This document shows positions 11,459 to 22,642 of a stretch of DNA of 64,000 nucleotides, piece by piece. Under the pieces are notes generated by a model, which saw only the letters and a list, made by a program, of their open reading frames with translations, did no database searches and was not told the DNA's origin. The DNA is from Gnomoniopsis sp. IMI 355080 (Eukaryota; Ascomycota; Sordariomycetes; Diaporthales; Gnomoniaceae): positions 247,203 to 311,202 of the forward strand of contig JAPEVC010000013.1 of assembly GCA_027946555.1 (NCBI GenBank). Direction: 5' to 3'. Both the position numbers and the translations under genes were made by a program. Numbering within the stretch: the first letter of the stretch is position 1; each line of letters opens with the position of its first letter.

Positions 11459-12296
11459 GGTGGTGGAGGGTGCGAGGTGGACTTTTTGGACGATGTGGTG
11501 ACCTTGGAAATTGTGTAAGACTGAGGGATGCAGAGATTGATCAGTTTGACAGATCTTGACGTTTGTGATGCAATGGAAGAAGGCCAAGAAGGAAGAGCGC
11601 ATGGACGGAGACTTATGAAGTTGAGAGCAATGGGCGACGGCAGCGTTTAGTAGATTCTGGCATTTACTAACACTACCTCGTTAATTACATTGGCCTAGAC
11701 CGACAACGGGCCCTGAGCAAAATGGAAGGTCAGAGAAGTTACCGGATGGAAGAGGAAAAAACCTGTATCCAAGTTGACTCTGTCTGCTTTCTATTAACTG
11801 AATTGTCTTTTAAGATATCAGTAGAAGAAAATGCTGCTGCACATTTATAAAGTCTGTTTCTTTCTTCTGTCTTTTTGCAATGGTATTGTGCAGGTAAGCC
11901 TCCTTCACAGGATCATCAAAATCACGCAAGCTTCGATTCACGAGGCAATGATCTTTGAATGAATGATTGAGAAAGTTTTCACAATAAATGGAGACTAACG
12001 GAAAGATAAAGATCAGCTGAGGATTTCATCAGCAAGCTGTGAGTTTGGATGGGGAGCAATTCCATTCCTTCTGTTGTCAGTTGCCATTCCTAGCCCTGTG
12101 AGATATCATTCAACTCCTGGTGCCCTCAAAAGAAGATCTGGCGCCTTATAATTGAAATCAACTTCAACTTCCAAAATCGAATAGCTCAGAAACCGTCATC
12201 ATGATATTGTCACTCCGAAAACGCCGTCTAGCACCCCATTCTTCTCAATGTCCACACACGATGAGCCAGGTTCTAAGCCAGTGTCCTCGCATGCCA
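11459..12296. other. Intergenic, no supported gene
   Basis: This contains the promoter of the 10811-11458 gene and the 3' side of the next minus-strand gene. Moderately AT-rich; no coding frame or structured element is recognised. Confidence 0.5.
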
Positions 12297-13007
12297 TCAA
12301 TCTCGCTCTGTCTTGACGCGGATATGGAAACCCTCAATTATCTCGCCTCCCCTACGTGACTGGAGAGCCGCCGAGTGACCGTTCTGATGGGTGACGTCCC
12401 TGTTGCGGCTCAGTATCTCCTCCACATTGTTGGATGCTTGACTTGGGTCGGCGTGTTCGCGTATGGTGCGCTCAGCTGCAGGTTGAGGATCTTGAGGTGG
12501 GGCAGTCCCATGTTGAGTCTTAGACTGTGAGGTACCTCGACTTCTCAGGAAGGTGCCGATGGCGGTAAACACATTCGCCACCGCGTCAAAGACACTGGCG
12601 ACTGCTTCAAACAGTGGGTAAACGTTGGGAACATTCGTAAAAGCTTGGGCTTCTTGTTCGGGCTGTGCGGCGAGCGCGTCGACGATTGCTGGCGATGCAG
12701 CAGCAGGAGTATGAGGAGGAGTAGCAGCAGTGGCAGCACTGGGCGGTTGGACAACTGGTTGCGTCACGCGTTGCGGACTGCGACTGAACGTCCGACGAAA
12801 CGAATGTGGTCTGAATAGTCTTTGGGGCCGGTAGTCGTTGTAGAAGTGGTTGTGACATGGAACGCATCGGCAGCGCGGGTCAGGACGGCAGACCTGTAGG
12901 TTCGGGTGTGTTCGTGGCGGCAAGAAGGGCGGAGGGTTCAAGAAGAAATATCTTTGACACGAGAAACAACCGCATTCAGGGTGGAAGCGCCATGCGTCGG
13001 GCACCAT
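12297..13007 (-). CDS. Hypothetical protein with two N-terminal Cys-x-Cys-x2-Cys clusters
   Basis: Single exon of 236 residues, ATG at 13007. The first 55 residues hold two similar cysteine clusters: PECGCFSCQRYFF (Cys12, 14, 17) and PRCRCVPCHNHF (Cys46, 48, 51), with an extra Cys40. The repeated C-x-C-x2-C-x3-[YH]-F pattern suggests a metal-binding or disulphide-bonded repeat module. A Pro/Ala/Ser-rich linker follows. Near residues 125-155 is an amphipathic helical stretch (LFEAVASVFDAVANVFTAIG) that could bind membrane or mediate oligomerisation. The tail is polar and basic. There is no signal peptide at this start, so the cysteines would be cytosolic and zinc binding is more likely than disulphides. 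I do not recognise the family. Confidence 0.5.
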   Translation of the reverse strand: MVPDAWRFHPECGCFSCQRYFFLNPPPFLPPRTHPNLQVCRPDPRCRCVPCHNHFYNDYRPQRLFRPHSFRRTFSRSPQRVTQPVVQPPSAATAATPPHTPAAASPAIVDALAAQPEQEAQAFTNVPNVYPLFEAVASVFDAVANVFTAIGTFLRSRGTSQSKTQHGTAPPQDPQPAAERTIREHADPSQASNNVEEILSRNRDVTHQNGHSAALQSRRGGEIIEGFHIRVKTERD

Positions 13008-13136
13008 CTTGAAAGACTTTGGTTTCGCGTGATGGAGGAACAGGCGTGGCGTTTGTTGTGATGCTTAGCGTAATGCCAATCGCGAAAACAAAAACGGCTT
13101 TGTGAAGAACTAGGCAGGTGGGTGAAATACCTGGGT

Positions 13137-13168
13137 ACCTACCTAGTAGGTAGGTAGGTAGGTAGGTA
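13137..13168. repeat. Hairpin-forming ACCTACCTA/TAGGTAGGT plus (TAGG)n microsatellite
   Basis: A perfect inverted repeat with 9-base arms (ACCTACCTA, one-base spacer, TAGGTAGGT) at 13137-13155 continues into about five TAGG units up to 13168. It lies 130 bases upstream of the minus-strand gene that starts at 13007, within its promoter or leader. It is related to the TACCTAGGTA palindromes seen elsewhere in the window. Confidence 0.8.
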
Positions 13169-14359
13169 TGGATTTTGTTGGAAGCAGGCAGCCTCGCGCA
13201 CACAACAAAAGGTTTCAAATTTGGAAAGTAGAGACCACAAATACTTCTGTCCCTACCTTTTATCCAATTCACATGTCAAAGAGATCAACATCTGCACTTG
13301 AACTGACCATGCCCAATCTTTATTTCAGCTGTGGTGTCTTCACAAGCATGCTTCTCCGTTACTTGACTATCCTCGTCTTGTCTGCACTCCCAGACCTCCT
13401 CATTCAAGAATACCTCACGAGCGACTGCTACAAATCCCCTCTGATCACTATCTGCGGCATCATGGCCTCAATCTTTGTGCGTGCTAATCTTCGAGCCTGG
13501 GCGTATGGGTTCCTCGATTGGTTTCGATGACTCCATCTTGATACCCGCACCAACTTGGCGAATGTTGACTCCATCGCGCGACTTGAGTCCTGACAGCGTT
13601 TGAAGAATTGTTCCAAGCAGTTTTATCATTCCCTAGCCCACCGTAGGTAGTCACTGAGTCCCCTAGCCCTTGCTCGCTATCTTGAAAGGCACCAACCCCA
13701 GAACTATAGTCCTCACTGACATTGATTTGGCTCAGTTCTACCTGCCCGATATTCTTCTCCCTGGGATATTTCGACCTTTCTGCATGCCCCTTGACTATGG
13801 TCCTTGGGTAGTACAAACACTTGTCGACGACGCTGTGGAGTCCTCTGGTGACTTGAACAAATTTGAGCGGAACCTGAAAGAGTAGATATACGTGGAAGGT
13901 ATATTGGGAAAAATTGGGCTATTGTTAGCTGGCTTGAATATTCGCCAGTATAGCGGAAGGGTTGGGAGTCTTCTAGAGTAAGGAGACATCCTACAAAGGG
14001 GGCAAAGTAGATGGCTGAGAGTCGTTGGAGACCTGATGGAACAGGTTATGCGCTTCATGACGAGAGCGGTGCCTCTTGATTTGGTACAGGTACTTCTGTA
14101 GCATCCACTACATACAAAATTGAAGTATCAAAACGCTCATATCAAAATAGCAAGTCAACTCAGCCCTGGGTGTTGGTAATCGTTGCCTACACAAGTGATG
14201 GCAGCACAACGCCATGTCTCCATTCGCTGGCAAAGGGTGGAAGCAGTGAGCAGAGACCATAATTGTTATCGGCCCGGAAGGATCATGCACTGAATGTCAC
14301 AACAAGTCTGGGTCTCGCAGTCACAGACCCCGGGTCACTCTGATGGGGAAAAAATGTTT
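13169..14359. other. Intergenic, no supported gene
   Basis: Several short overlapping frames occur on both strands, including a 53-codon minus-strand ATG frame at 13468-13629, but none has enough support. No RNA gene or mobile element is recognised. Confidence 0.4.
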
Positions 14360-14896
14360 TTATTCTTTAGTGTGCCAGTCTACCCAACGAGTGCTAGTTG
14401 AATCTCTGTATTTGCGTTTGGGGTTCAGTTCCACCTGTGCGTTGTGGTCACTGTGCTGTAAAGCCCGCGCATCTCTTCCAAGAACATATAGGCCCATCCC
14501 AATCACGCCAGCAGCGCCGCTCCCCGCTAGAATACTGGTGGAAGAAGTGACAAGTCAGCATTGGAAATCAGTGAAAGGGCTGCTAGACAAGACAATGAGC
14601 TCTAACTAAGAGGCGTGGATCGGCGGGAGATTATGAATATGTACTGGTAGACATTATGTCCAACTGACAATCTGTACAAAGTGGAGCGGCATGTCCTCCT
14701 TTCCGTACGCTTGATGTGGATTTAAAAGGGTAGTTTTCCTTGACAGAAAGCTGAAGCTCAGATTAAGAGAGGAAAGTGCTTACATCGGAAGGCCGCTACT
14801 GTCAACGTGGTTTGTGTGGGTTGTGTATGGCGTGTTGCTGTAGTGTCTCTTCGTTCCGTTTCTTGTAACGGCACGAACTGAGGTGCTATGCGGCAT
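14360..14896 (-). CDS. Small single-span protein, probably mitochondrial
   Basis: Two exons, 14784-14896 and 14360-14534, join in frame across a 249-base intron with a GTAAGC donor, a GCTGAC branch-like site and a CACCAG acceptor, giving 95 residues. The N-terminal 35 residues are rich in Arg, Ser, Thr and His with almost no acids (VRAVTRNGTKRHYS), as in a mitochondrial presequence. A Gly/Ala-rich transmembrane segment (IILAGSGAAGVIGMGLYVLG, residues 38-57) follows. The short polar tail ends in RWVDWHTKE. This layout is typical of small inner-membrane assembly or complex-accessory subunits. I do not recognise the exact family. A further 5' exon (ATG at 15137, donor GTACGTGAG) could add N-terminal residues in phase; that is a weaker alternative. 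Confidence 0.65.
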
Positions 14897-15627
14897 GCGC
14901 GAGAGACTGGCTCGAATTGCAAACATTGTCAATTATGTATATTCGTGGAGCGGAGATTTTCGGTACGAAGGCTGTCAAGATGTATGAGCGGCTTGCAGAA
15001 TACTTGATGAAGAAGGAGACCAGAGTCGTAAAAGTAAACAAATTATTGAGGTGTTCCATTCTTATAACTTGATTGTCATCAAATCTGAGGCTCACGTACC
15101 ATTTGGACACCATTCTCAAATCCCTGAGGCGCGTCATGGACTCGACCACTAGTCAGCTGTGTCTCGAGATTGCTTCCAGGAAGTGCATTGAAGCTGGATA
15201 CTACTTATGGTACGAACCTTAAAAAGGAGTAACTATATGCATGCGGCTCTGGGTTAAAGTCCGATCTACTGGTCCATTGACCTACCGGCCGAGATCGAGG
15301 ACCGCGATGCTTGAATCTCAAGATATGCCAAGGCATTCACCATCAGGGAAAATGCCTGCGACAGTTCGCAGCCCTCCAACGGAGTTTTACTTTTCATCAA
15401 AGCAACTCAACTTCATGCAGCACGCGACCTGTTGCTACCCTCAGAGCACTCACTGTTTTTCTAACAGCTCGTGCAGCTTCATGCGGCCGTCATGTAACTG
15501 TTCCCACCTTGATATGGACAAAGTCTGCAGATGAAAGTCAATCGTGAAACATCAAAATTTAAATTTATCATGTAGCGCACACTCGGTGCAGGAGTATCAT
15601 AGTATGCTAGGGTGGATGCTACAATCA
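14897..15627. other. Intergenic: upstream of the small mitochondrial gene, downstream of the giant gene
   Basis: It holds the promoter or an optional 5' exon of the 14896 gene and the 3' UTR of the large gene. A plus-strand open frame at 15241-15534 has no protein-like features. Confidence 0.45.
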
Positions 15628-18600
15628 TCATGGCTGATTCGGCCTATCCCGCCAGCGCACACTCTTTGCCGAAGTATACTGGCTTCGAGTCGTCGCCGTA
15701 TTACGATTATCGCTACCCTTCGTAGGACCCTTCATCGAGCTTGGAATACCAGCCACGATGTCAGGAATGCTCGCCATCCTAGTCCGAGTCCCGGCTGCCA
15801 TCAGGTCGTCCACTTTCCACTCCCACCTAGCCCTCTCCACCATGTCGCCGGCCTTCCTCAGCCCCGCCCGCCATCCCTCCACCCTAAGCCAAGCCAAACG
15901 AAAGACCGAGCCCGGTTCTACCTCAGGCGTGATTGTATTCTTCGAGCTTACCTGTCCCTCAGCCACCGAGACCTTGCGTTCCGACTGTGTATCGTTCGCG
16001 CTCTCAGCGCGAAGGTCGACAAGCTGCACTACCCTCCTCACCGTCGGCCTCGAATCCTCCACTAAATTCTCATCGCGGAAATCAGACACACTGTGGGCTT
16101 CTTGGAGCCTCGGCCCGAATGAATTATCACCGCCCCGGTCCGAGCGTAATCAATACCCAGACCGGTTACTATAGTCCTGTTCCTCCGGCCTTCCAGCTTG
16201 TTCTGGACGTGCCGGGCTTCGTAGCGGGCTGACAGCGTGGTAGGTGCCTGATACTGGGCGAGTGAGGCTGGGAGCTTCACCCGCACCTGCACCAGCACCG
16301 CCTTGCTCAAAGACGCTGCGCATCTTGTGGAACAGGCCGCTTCCTCTGCTGGGACTGGCACTGACAGCGCTTGGTGCGGCACTAACAGACGACTCAGCGC
16401 GACCGCGTTGTTGGAAAGGATTGTAGATCGAGCTCTTGTTGTTGTTGGCGCCGTTCCCACTGCCATTCGAGTCGGCCTTGAAGGGGTCGTACTCGCCATT
16501 GTTGCTGCTCAGAGAACTGTCACCCCGCGGACGACCGCCCCAGCCCGACAGGTATTGTTGATAGCCTGGAGCTGGAGTGGGCCAGCTGTCGCGAATGACA
16601 GGCTCGTGCCTGTCTACCGCGAGCGAAGAGTGAATGGGCGATTCTTGCGCCGAAGAGAGCGTTGTCTGGCTGTGCAGCGACATGGGAATCGAGTCGTTGC
16701 GAGCATGCCATGGTGTGTTGGTCACGTCACGAGGCATGAACATAGACGGGTCAACGTCTTCTGCGTCAGCATTTTGCTGGGCCCGGAACGGATTCTTGGT
16801 GCCGAGTCTCGACGACCCGGAGCTGGGGGTCTGCGGGCTGTCCGCCGCCGCTGCCTGTCTCATGTTATAGTTGTTGGAAGGCGGCGTTTGTGGCCTCGCC
16901 GCCCGCGGACTCCAACGACTGGCAGCCAAGCCTCTGTCATCCTCTCCTAGAGCGCCGCCGGCGGCGGCTGCTGGTGTGTTTCGCAGCGCAAAGGGACTGA
17001 TGCCCGGCGTGTCATTGACGGTGGATGGCTGCAGCTGCGGCGTTACTCGTCGAGAATGCTGACGAAGCTCGTCCTCGTAGTCGCCTGCCCAGTCCGCCCG
17101 CACAATGCTTGGGCTTGTCGCAAGGTACGATCCGTCCGCGACGCGGAGCGGAGTCGTTTCGCGCACGCTGCCGAAGCTGGAGTGCGAGCCGGCGGACCGG
17201 TGGCCGTAGCTACCTTGCGATGCCATCGAGTTGCGACCTAGGCTGAGGGACGAGTGGTTGCCACCCAACGCGACATTCTCGTGAGACCCGTCGGCCTGGT
17301 ACACCAATTTCTCGGTGGGTTCGACGATGGCTTCGCCATAGTCGGAAGAAGCATCGCTGTCATCGTCATCGTCGAAGAGGTCGTCCGTACCTTGCACCGT
17401 GTGTGCGCTCTCATCAGGCAAGTTGCCCAATGCATGGTGGAACTGTTCGGGTGTCTCTGCACGCTCATAACTCTGGTCCTTGTCGAAACTCGTAGCAACT
17501 GTAGGTGTATCTACTGTGTGGGATTCAGTCTCAGTGCGGTCGTCGCCATTGTATGAGAAAGCCGCGGTATCATGTCCGCTGAAGCTAGAACGTGTTGCCG
17601 ATTGACTTGCACCAGTGAGGCCTGGCGAATATGCGCTCTGGCCGCTTCGAGGAAAAGCGGTAGCCCCAGCGTCATAATGCTGCTCTTCTGTGGGACTCGG
17701 GCCATAGCCCTCGCCATCGTAGTTCACCCCAGAGGCGTACGAGGTAGGCTGTTGAGTATGCGCTACATCTTCGTTATATGAATCGCCGTAATAGTCATCC
17801 AAGATCTGATTGTGCGCATCCTCTGCGCTTGGGATGTTTTGCTCTTGGTAGATATCCCTGCTAGGCTCTTCTCCGTGATGCTCTTTCAGTTGCTCGACGC
17901 TGCCCGAGGTAGAGCTTTGGTCCGCTGGGTGGTGAGGCTCCAAGTTAGCGTGCGCGGTGTTTGTCTCGCGAAGTCCGTCTGGTTGAGCCAGGTCTCGGTG
18001 AGAGTCGCTTTGTTCTTCAACCTGCGCAGTGGAGCTTGTCTCAGCCTTGGTGTCTCCAAAAGCGTGCTTCTCGTGGGTATCTGCAAGCTCAGCCTCATTT
18101 GCTTTCTGTTCTTGGAACGACTCGACAGATTTCTTGCCAGTGGGCGTGTAAGCAACTGGACTCAACTTGAAGTCTTCATGGTAACTTCCATCCCTAGAGT
18201 GGGCAGAGTTGGTTTCATGAGCCTCAATGTCGCGTCCCACTGAGCCGGTCTGCAGCTGCGGAAGTTCTTCCGAGTGTCCATTCTGTGCCAACCAAGGAGG
18301 TTGAGAAGATCTGTCCTCCTCTTCATGGACCCCCGTGGCGTTGTGCTCCGCGCCTGCCTCATCACCATGTGTGTTCGAGTCTGTTCCGTAACTCGTGCCG
18401 TGCGATGCCTCTGCCTTGTCTGGGAGTGAAGTGCTGTCGTCATGATCATCATGCTCAGCTGCGGTCTGAGGTGGTGGCGAAGAAGCCTGCAAGGAGGTCG
18501 GCTTTTGCTGATAGACCTCGTCGCGTGGCGTAGGCGGCACGGCAAACAAACCCACGTCGGCGTCGTCATCGGGGTTAACAATATCAGTTTGGATGGTGCT

Positions 18601-21600
18601 AGGCCTTCGAGCATCACCAGAATCGTGCCCGTCGTCCCAATCAGCTCCCGACTGTGCAGATGTCGTAGCGTTAGCGTCAGTCTGGCTCAGTTCTCGGCTA
18701 GACGATTCGTCAGCCCCGTCTAATGGCTTCGAGTCTTGTGGATGAGAGTCATCATCAAGTTTGTGCTCGGTCACGGAGATCGCAGGGGCCTCGTGTCCGC
18801 TTGGCTTCTCAGAGTCTTCGACGATGCCCCGCTCCGTGGTCAATTCACCACTGTCGGCTTTATCGGCTCCAATATTCTGCGGCGGTTGCTCAGCTTCAGG
18901 AGGGGCTTCAGCCGTGACATTCTGACTGTCGGGGGCGAGAGTCTCTCCAGCATCTTCATGTGGCTTGTCCGAAGATTCTTGTCCTTCCGTAGTGGTGGGG
19001 TCTTGATCGTGCGAGGTTGGTACGGATGAGCTTGAATGCTCTTCGGGTTCAACTCTGTCGGTGGACTCTGTGCCTTGAGCTTCAACATCCGGCTGGTGCT
19101 CAGAGACATGCTCAACAGCACTCGGTTCGTTGATCTCAGCTTGATGTCCGTCTGGGTGAGACACGCCTTCTTGTGAGTCAGCAGCCTTGTCGGATATGGT
19201 ATGGTCTTCGAGAGCATCACTGGATTTCTCGACAGAGGCAACGGCGTCCATATCGCGATCGGTGGTCTTGTCGCCGATTTCACCGTCTTTGGCGTCCTTT
19301 TCCGCACCTTCAGGGTCTACCCCATGTGTCATGGTCCCAGGAATGGGCTCATTGCCAGAAAGATCGAAGTTCTCTTCGGCTGGATGGCTTTCGGAGTCTT
19401 TGACGTCTAACCCCCTGGAAGGGGCCTGATCGTTTCCCGAACCCTCGAGAACTTCTTCAACATCCTCTTTCTGCTGATTATCCGGACCTTCAGCGGCTTT
19501 GGGCAGTGATTGGGGAGTTTGTTCGACGGATGAGTGGTCATGTTCCATGGAAGGAGCTGACTCGCCCAGGGCTTGATCTCCTGCATGATCAACGCTGTGT
19601 TCTGCAGCTTCCTGCTCGATTCCACCTTCGAGGTCTCGTGAGCCTGGGTTATCTTGATCCTTGTGCTCGCTTTCATTGCTCAGCGTTGCTGCTTCCTGGT
19701 CCTGTTCATGATGACCAACGTCCGATGAGACTTCCTTCTGCGCCGAAGTTTGCGGCTGCAAAGTTTGCGGCTCCTCGGCTTGCTCTGTCGGATGATGTTC
19801 ATTGTCCTTAGATGAGGGAGCTTCGTCATGAGGATCGACAGCAGTCTTCTCCTCCATGGGCTCTGCCTCGGTACTCTCAGCTTTGGCCTCGTTGGTGTCT
19901 TCGGGTTGCGCCTGAGCCTCGGAAGTTGGGGCGCTTTCTGCATCCGCGCGTATTGCGCTACCAGAGTCTGTCTTTTGATCCACATCGTTCGAAATTACTG
20001 CATCGTCATGATCCTGTGAAATGGGATCGCTCGGATGCTGGCCATGGCCAAGATCCTGAGCTGTGCTGTCACCCGCGTCATGGTCTTCGGGTTTTGAAGC
20101 GCCAGAGTCCGCCTCTGGTTGTGACTCGACGATTTTTGCCTCCTCATTTGCGTCAGACGTAGTCTCTTGCTTGTCCTGAGAAGCCTCCAGGGCAGTGTTT
20201 TCCTCGTCATGGACTAGGGCACTACTGCCGCCATCCTCCTTGACAGCCTCAGATTTTTCCTCGTCGTGAGTCTCAGTTGGGGCAATCTCACTCTGTACTG
20301 GCGCAGCAGCCGATGTGTCCTCGGACTTGTCCTGTGAAGACTTGTCCTCAGGCACTGAAACGTCTACCTCCTTGACACCCTCAGAATGGTCGTTCCCATC
20401 ATGAACTTCAGATGGAACATTCTCTACTTCAGTAGGCACAGGAGCCGGTGTTGCCTCGGTTCTGGCCTGGGAAGGTTCCTCCTCATGCACTGCAGCAACG
20501 CCGTCATCGGCCTTCTCGATGACTTCAGCATTGCCCATATCGCGAGATGTGGTTGGTTCAGCGGAGTTCGTATCTTCCTGCGGCATGGCCTGATCGTGGG
20601 TGGACGATGGCTCGGGCTCGCTCTTGTCAACAGCAACGCTTACAGGCGCACTGTCCTCATGGTGTGAGGAGGGCTCAGCCTCGGCCATCTTGAGATAGTC
20701 TTCAGCTGCCCCACCCTTGGCGATGCCCTCAGAAGAAGGGTCGTTATGTTTGGTGGCCTGCTCCTCTTTCTCGGGCACTTCGACTGCCTCAGAGGCGGAT
20801 GAAGGGTCTTCTGGAGGTTGAGACTGCGCTGTAGGTGCTTGTTCAGTCTGAGGGACTTCATGCTGTGGCTCACTTGACGCAGAAACATTGTGTTCCGCCA
20901 CTGGATCCTCCTTCGAGCCTGTGGGCTCAGACGGCACCTCCTTCGTCGATTCCTCTTGAATTGTAGAAGGCTCATCGGCAGTCTTCTCCTCACCCTGAGA
21001 GATCTTCTCGGGCTCATCTGGGTGGTCGCTGGTGTGCGAGTCATCCTTGGCGACACTATCTTCTGCAAGCTCAGGTTTCGAATCTGTGGCGTCGTTGGTC
21101 TCCTGTGGAAGCGCCTGAGCACTTTCTTCGTGGTGGTCGGGAGATTCGGCAGTAGTCTTGTCTTCTTTGGCTTGACCAGGGGCTTGATCACCAAGTGCTT
21201 CATCAGCAGTGTTGGGGTCAGGCCTGGCACTTTGGTCTTCTATTTCGTCCTGCTTTGGCTCTGCTGTCTTGGCGGTCTCCTCAAGCTCACCAGTGGGCTC
21301 CTGTTGGTGCTCAGGTTGGTCGTTGGTAACCTCCTTGGCCTCATCAGCATCTTCAGAGACTTTGGAATCGTCCTTGGGTAGATCCTCTCGGGGCTGCTCT
21401 TCGTGGGCGGATGCCGGGTCTGTAGACCCCGGCTCCGGCTTAGCTTCTTCAGCTTCTTGGCCATGGGCAGCGCTCTCGGCATTTGTCTCTTCTGGCGTAC
21501 TTTCTGCTTGAGTGGTGGTCTCTGGAACAGGATTTTCGACTGTCTCCGGCACAGTCTTCTCGGTAGGGGCTTCCTCAGGAAGAGCCCCTTCGGTAGACGT

Positions 21601-22642
21601 CGTCTCGGGAGCAATTTCCCGAGGCTTCTCCGGCTCCTCTGTGGGAGCAGGCTCCACAGGCGCAGACTCCTGAGACTCAACTTCACGCGAGGCATCTTCC
21701 TGGGCAGGTTGAGCAGCTTCCGCGGGCGCATTTTCCGCTTGTGCAGACTCCGTGGGAGGAGCAGACGCCTCAGCTGCGATCTTGTCAGAAGCATCTTCCT
21801 TGGCGGGTTGAGCAGGCTCTGCGGGTGCGTTTTCCGCCTGTGCAGACTCCTCAGGTACAATATCGCGAGATGCATCTTCTTGGGCAGGCTGAGCAGGTTC
21901 TGCGGGTGCATTTTCTGCCTGTGCAGACTCCACCGGAGGAGCAGACTCCTCAGCAGCAATCTCACGAGGAGCATCTTCCTGGGCAGGTTGCGCAGGCTCT
22001 GCGGGCGCACTTTGCGCCGGTGCAGACCTGGTTCCACGCCTCCGCTTCGGCGGTGGCGGAAGGGGTGCCTTCATCTGCTCGTCGATCAAGCTGTTGATTT
22101 CCTGCGGACCAAGTGTTAGTATTCTAAACCTGAACCCAATAGGCGGTAAAAGGAAGACACCAGAGCGACAGGGAAAAAGATAAAAGGTTTGAACTCACCC
22201 TTCTCTTCTTTTCCAATTCACTAATCTTCTTGTGTCCGTCGTCCAACAATCGCTGGGCTTCCGTTTCGACCTCTTCCATTTTGCTGTCTGTCTCCGTCTC
22301 GACACCCTTCTTCTCCTCCTCAAGCTTCTTCTCGCGATCAGAGTCTTCCGATTGATCACGAGTCTGAAGCTCTTCATCTTCCCTTTTCCGCCGAGCGGCT
22401 ATTTCCTCATCCTCCTTACGCCTCTTCTCCGCGATCTCGTCCCGCTCGGACTTGCGTTTCTGCTCCAGCTCTTCACGCTGCTTCTGGAAAGCGGCATGCA
22501 ATTGCTCGAGAACGCTGTCCCGCTCTGCCTCGAGGGCGTCGAGTTTCTCGTCATGTTGCTTGGTATCGAGTGATGTGATGGTTTCATGGATCTGGGAGAG
22601 AGTGTCGTGCATTTGGTGCACCAGTGCGGAGACGTCCAGCAT
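15628..22642 (-). CDS. Giant acidic low-complexity protein with N-terminal coiled coil and internal repeats
   Basis: Three exons: 22199-22642, 16157-22101 and 15628-16090, about 2283 residues. The ATG at 22642 (MLDVSALVHQM) is used; the frame continues upstream only to a GTG. Exon 1 encodes an almost continuous charged coiled coil (residues 10-148). Exon 2 starts with a basic patch (PPKRRRG) and then four tandem 27-33-residue Ala/Pro/Glu repeats. It continues as some 1300 residues dominated by Glu, Asp, Ser, Gln and Pro, then a Ser/Tyr/Gly-rich region. The last intron (16091-16156, donor GTATTG) restores phase into a conserved-looking C-terminal domain containing VVQLVDLRAES and FRLAWLRVEGWRAGL. 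Without this splice the protein stops at residue 2129. Most of it should be disordered. Similar proteins are annotated with vague names such as involucrin-repeat or surface protein; I assign no function. A scaffold or cytoskeletal-adaptor role is plausible from the coil alone. Confidence 0.75.
21649..22008 (-). repeat. Four tandem ~27-33-codon repeats in the giant gene
   Basis: Four successive units, each beginning with APAEPAQPA[QK]EDA or a close variant and most ending in ESAQAEN, make up the start of exon 2. Lengths are about 33, 27, 33 and 27 codons; the second unit lacks the APPxES segment. The repeats stay in frame, so copy-number change would alter protein length without breaking it. 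Confidence 0.85.

Noticed and set aside
13468..13629. 53-codon minus-strand ATG frame
   Set aside because: Composition is acceptable, but a TAG lies just upstream, other frames are equally open, and there is no splice or homology support.
19680..22037. Long alternative frames on both strands within the giant gene
   Set aside because: The biased Glu/Ala/Pro codons of the real gene keep the other frames open; their products are Arg/Leu/Pro-rich without domains.
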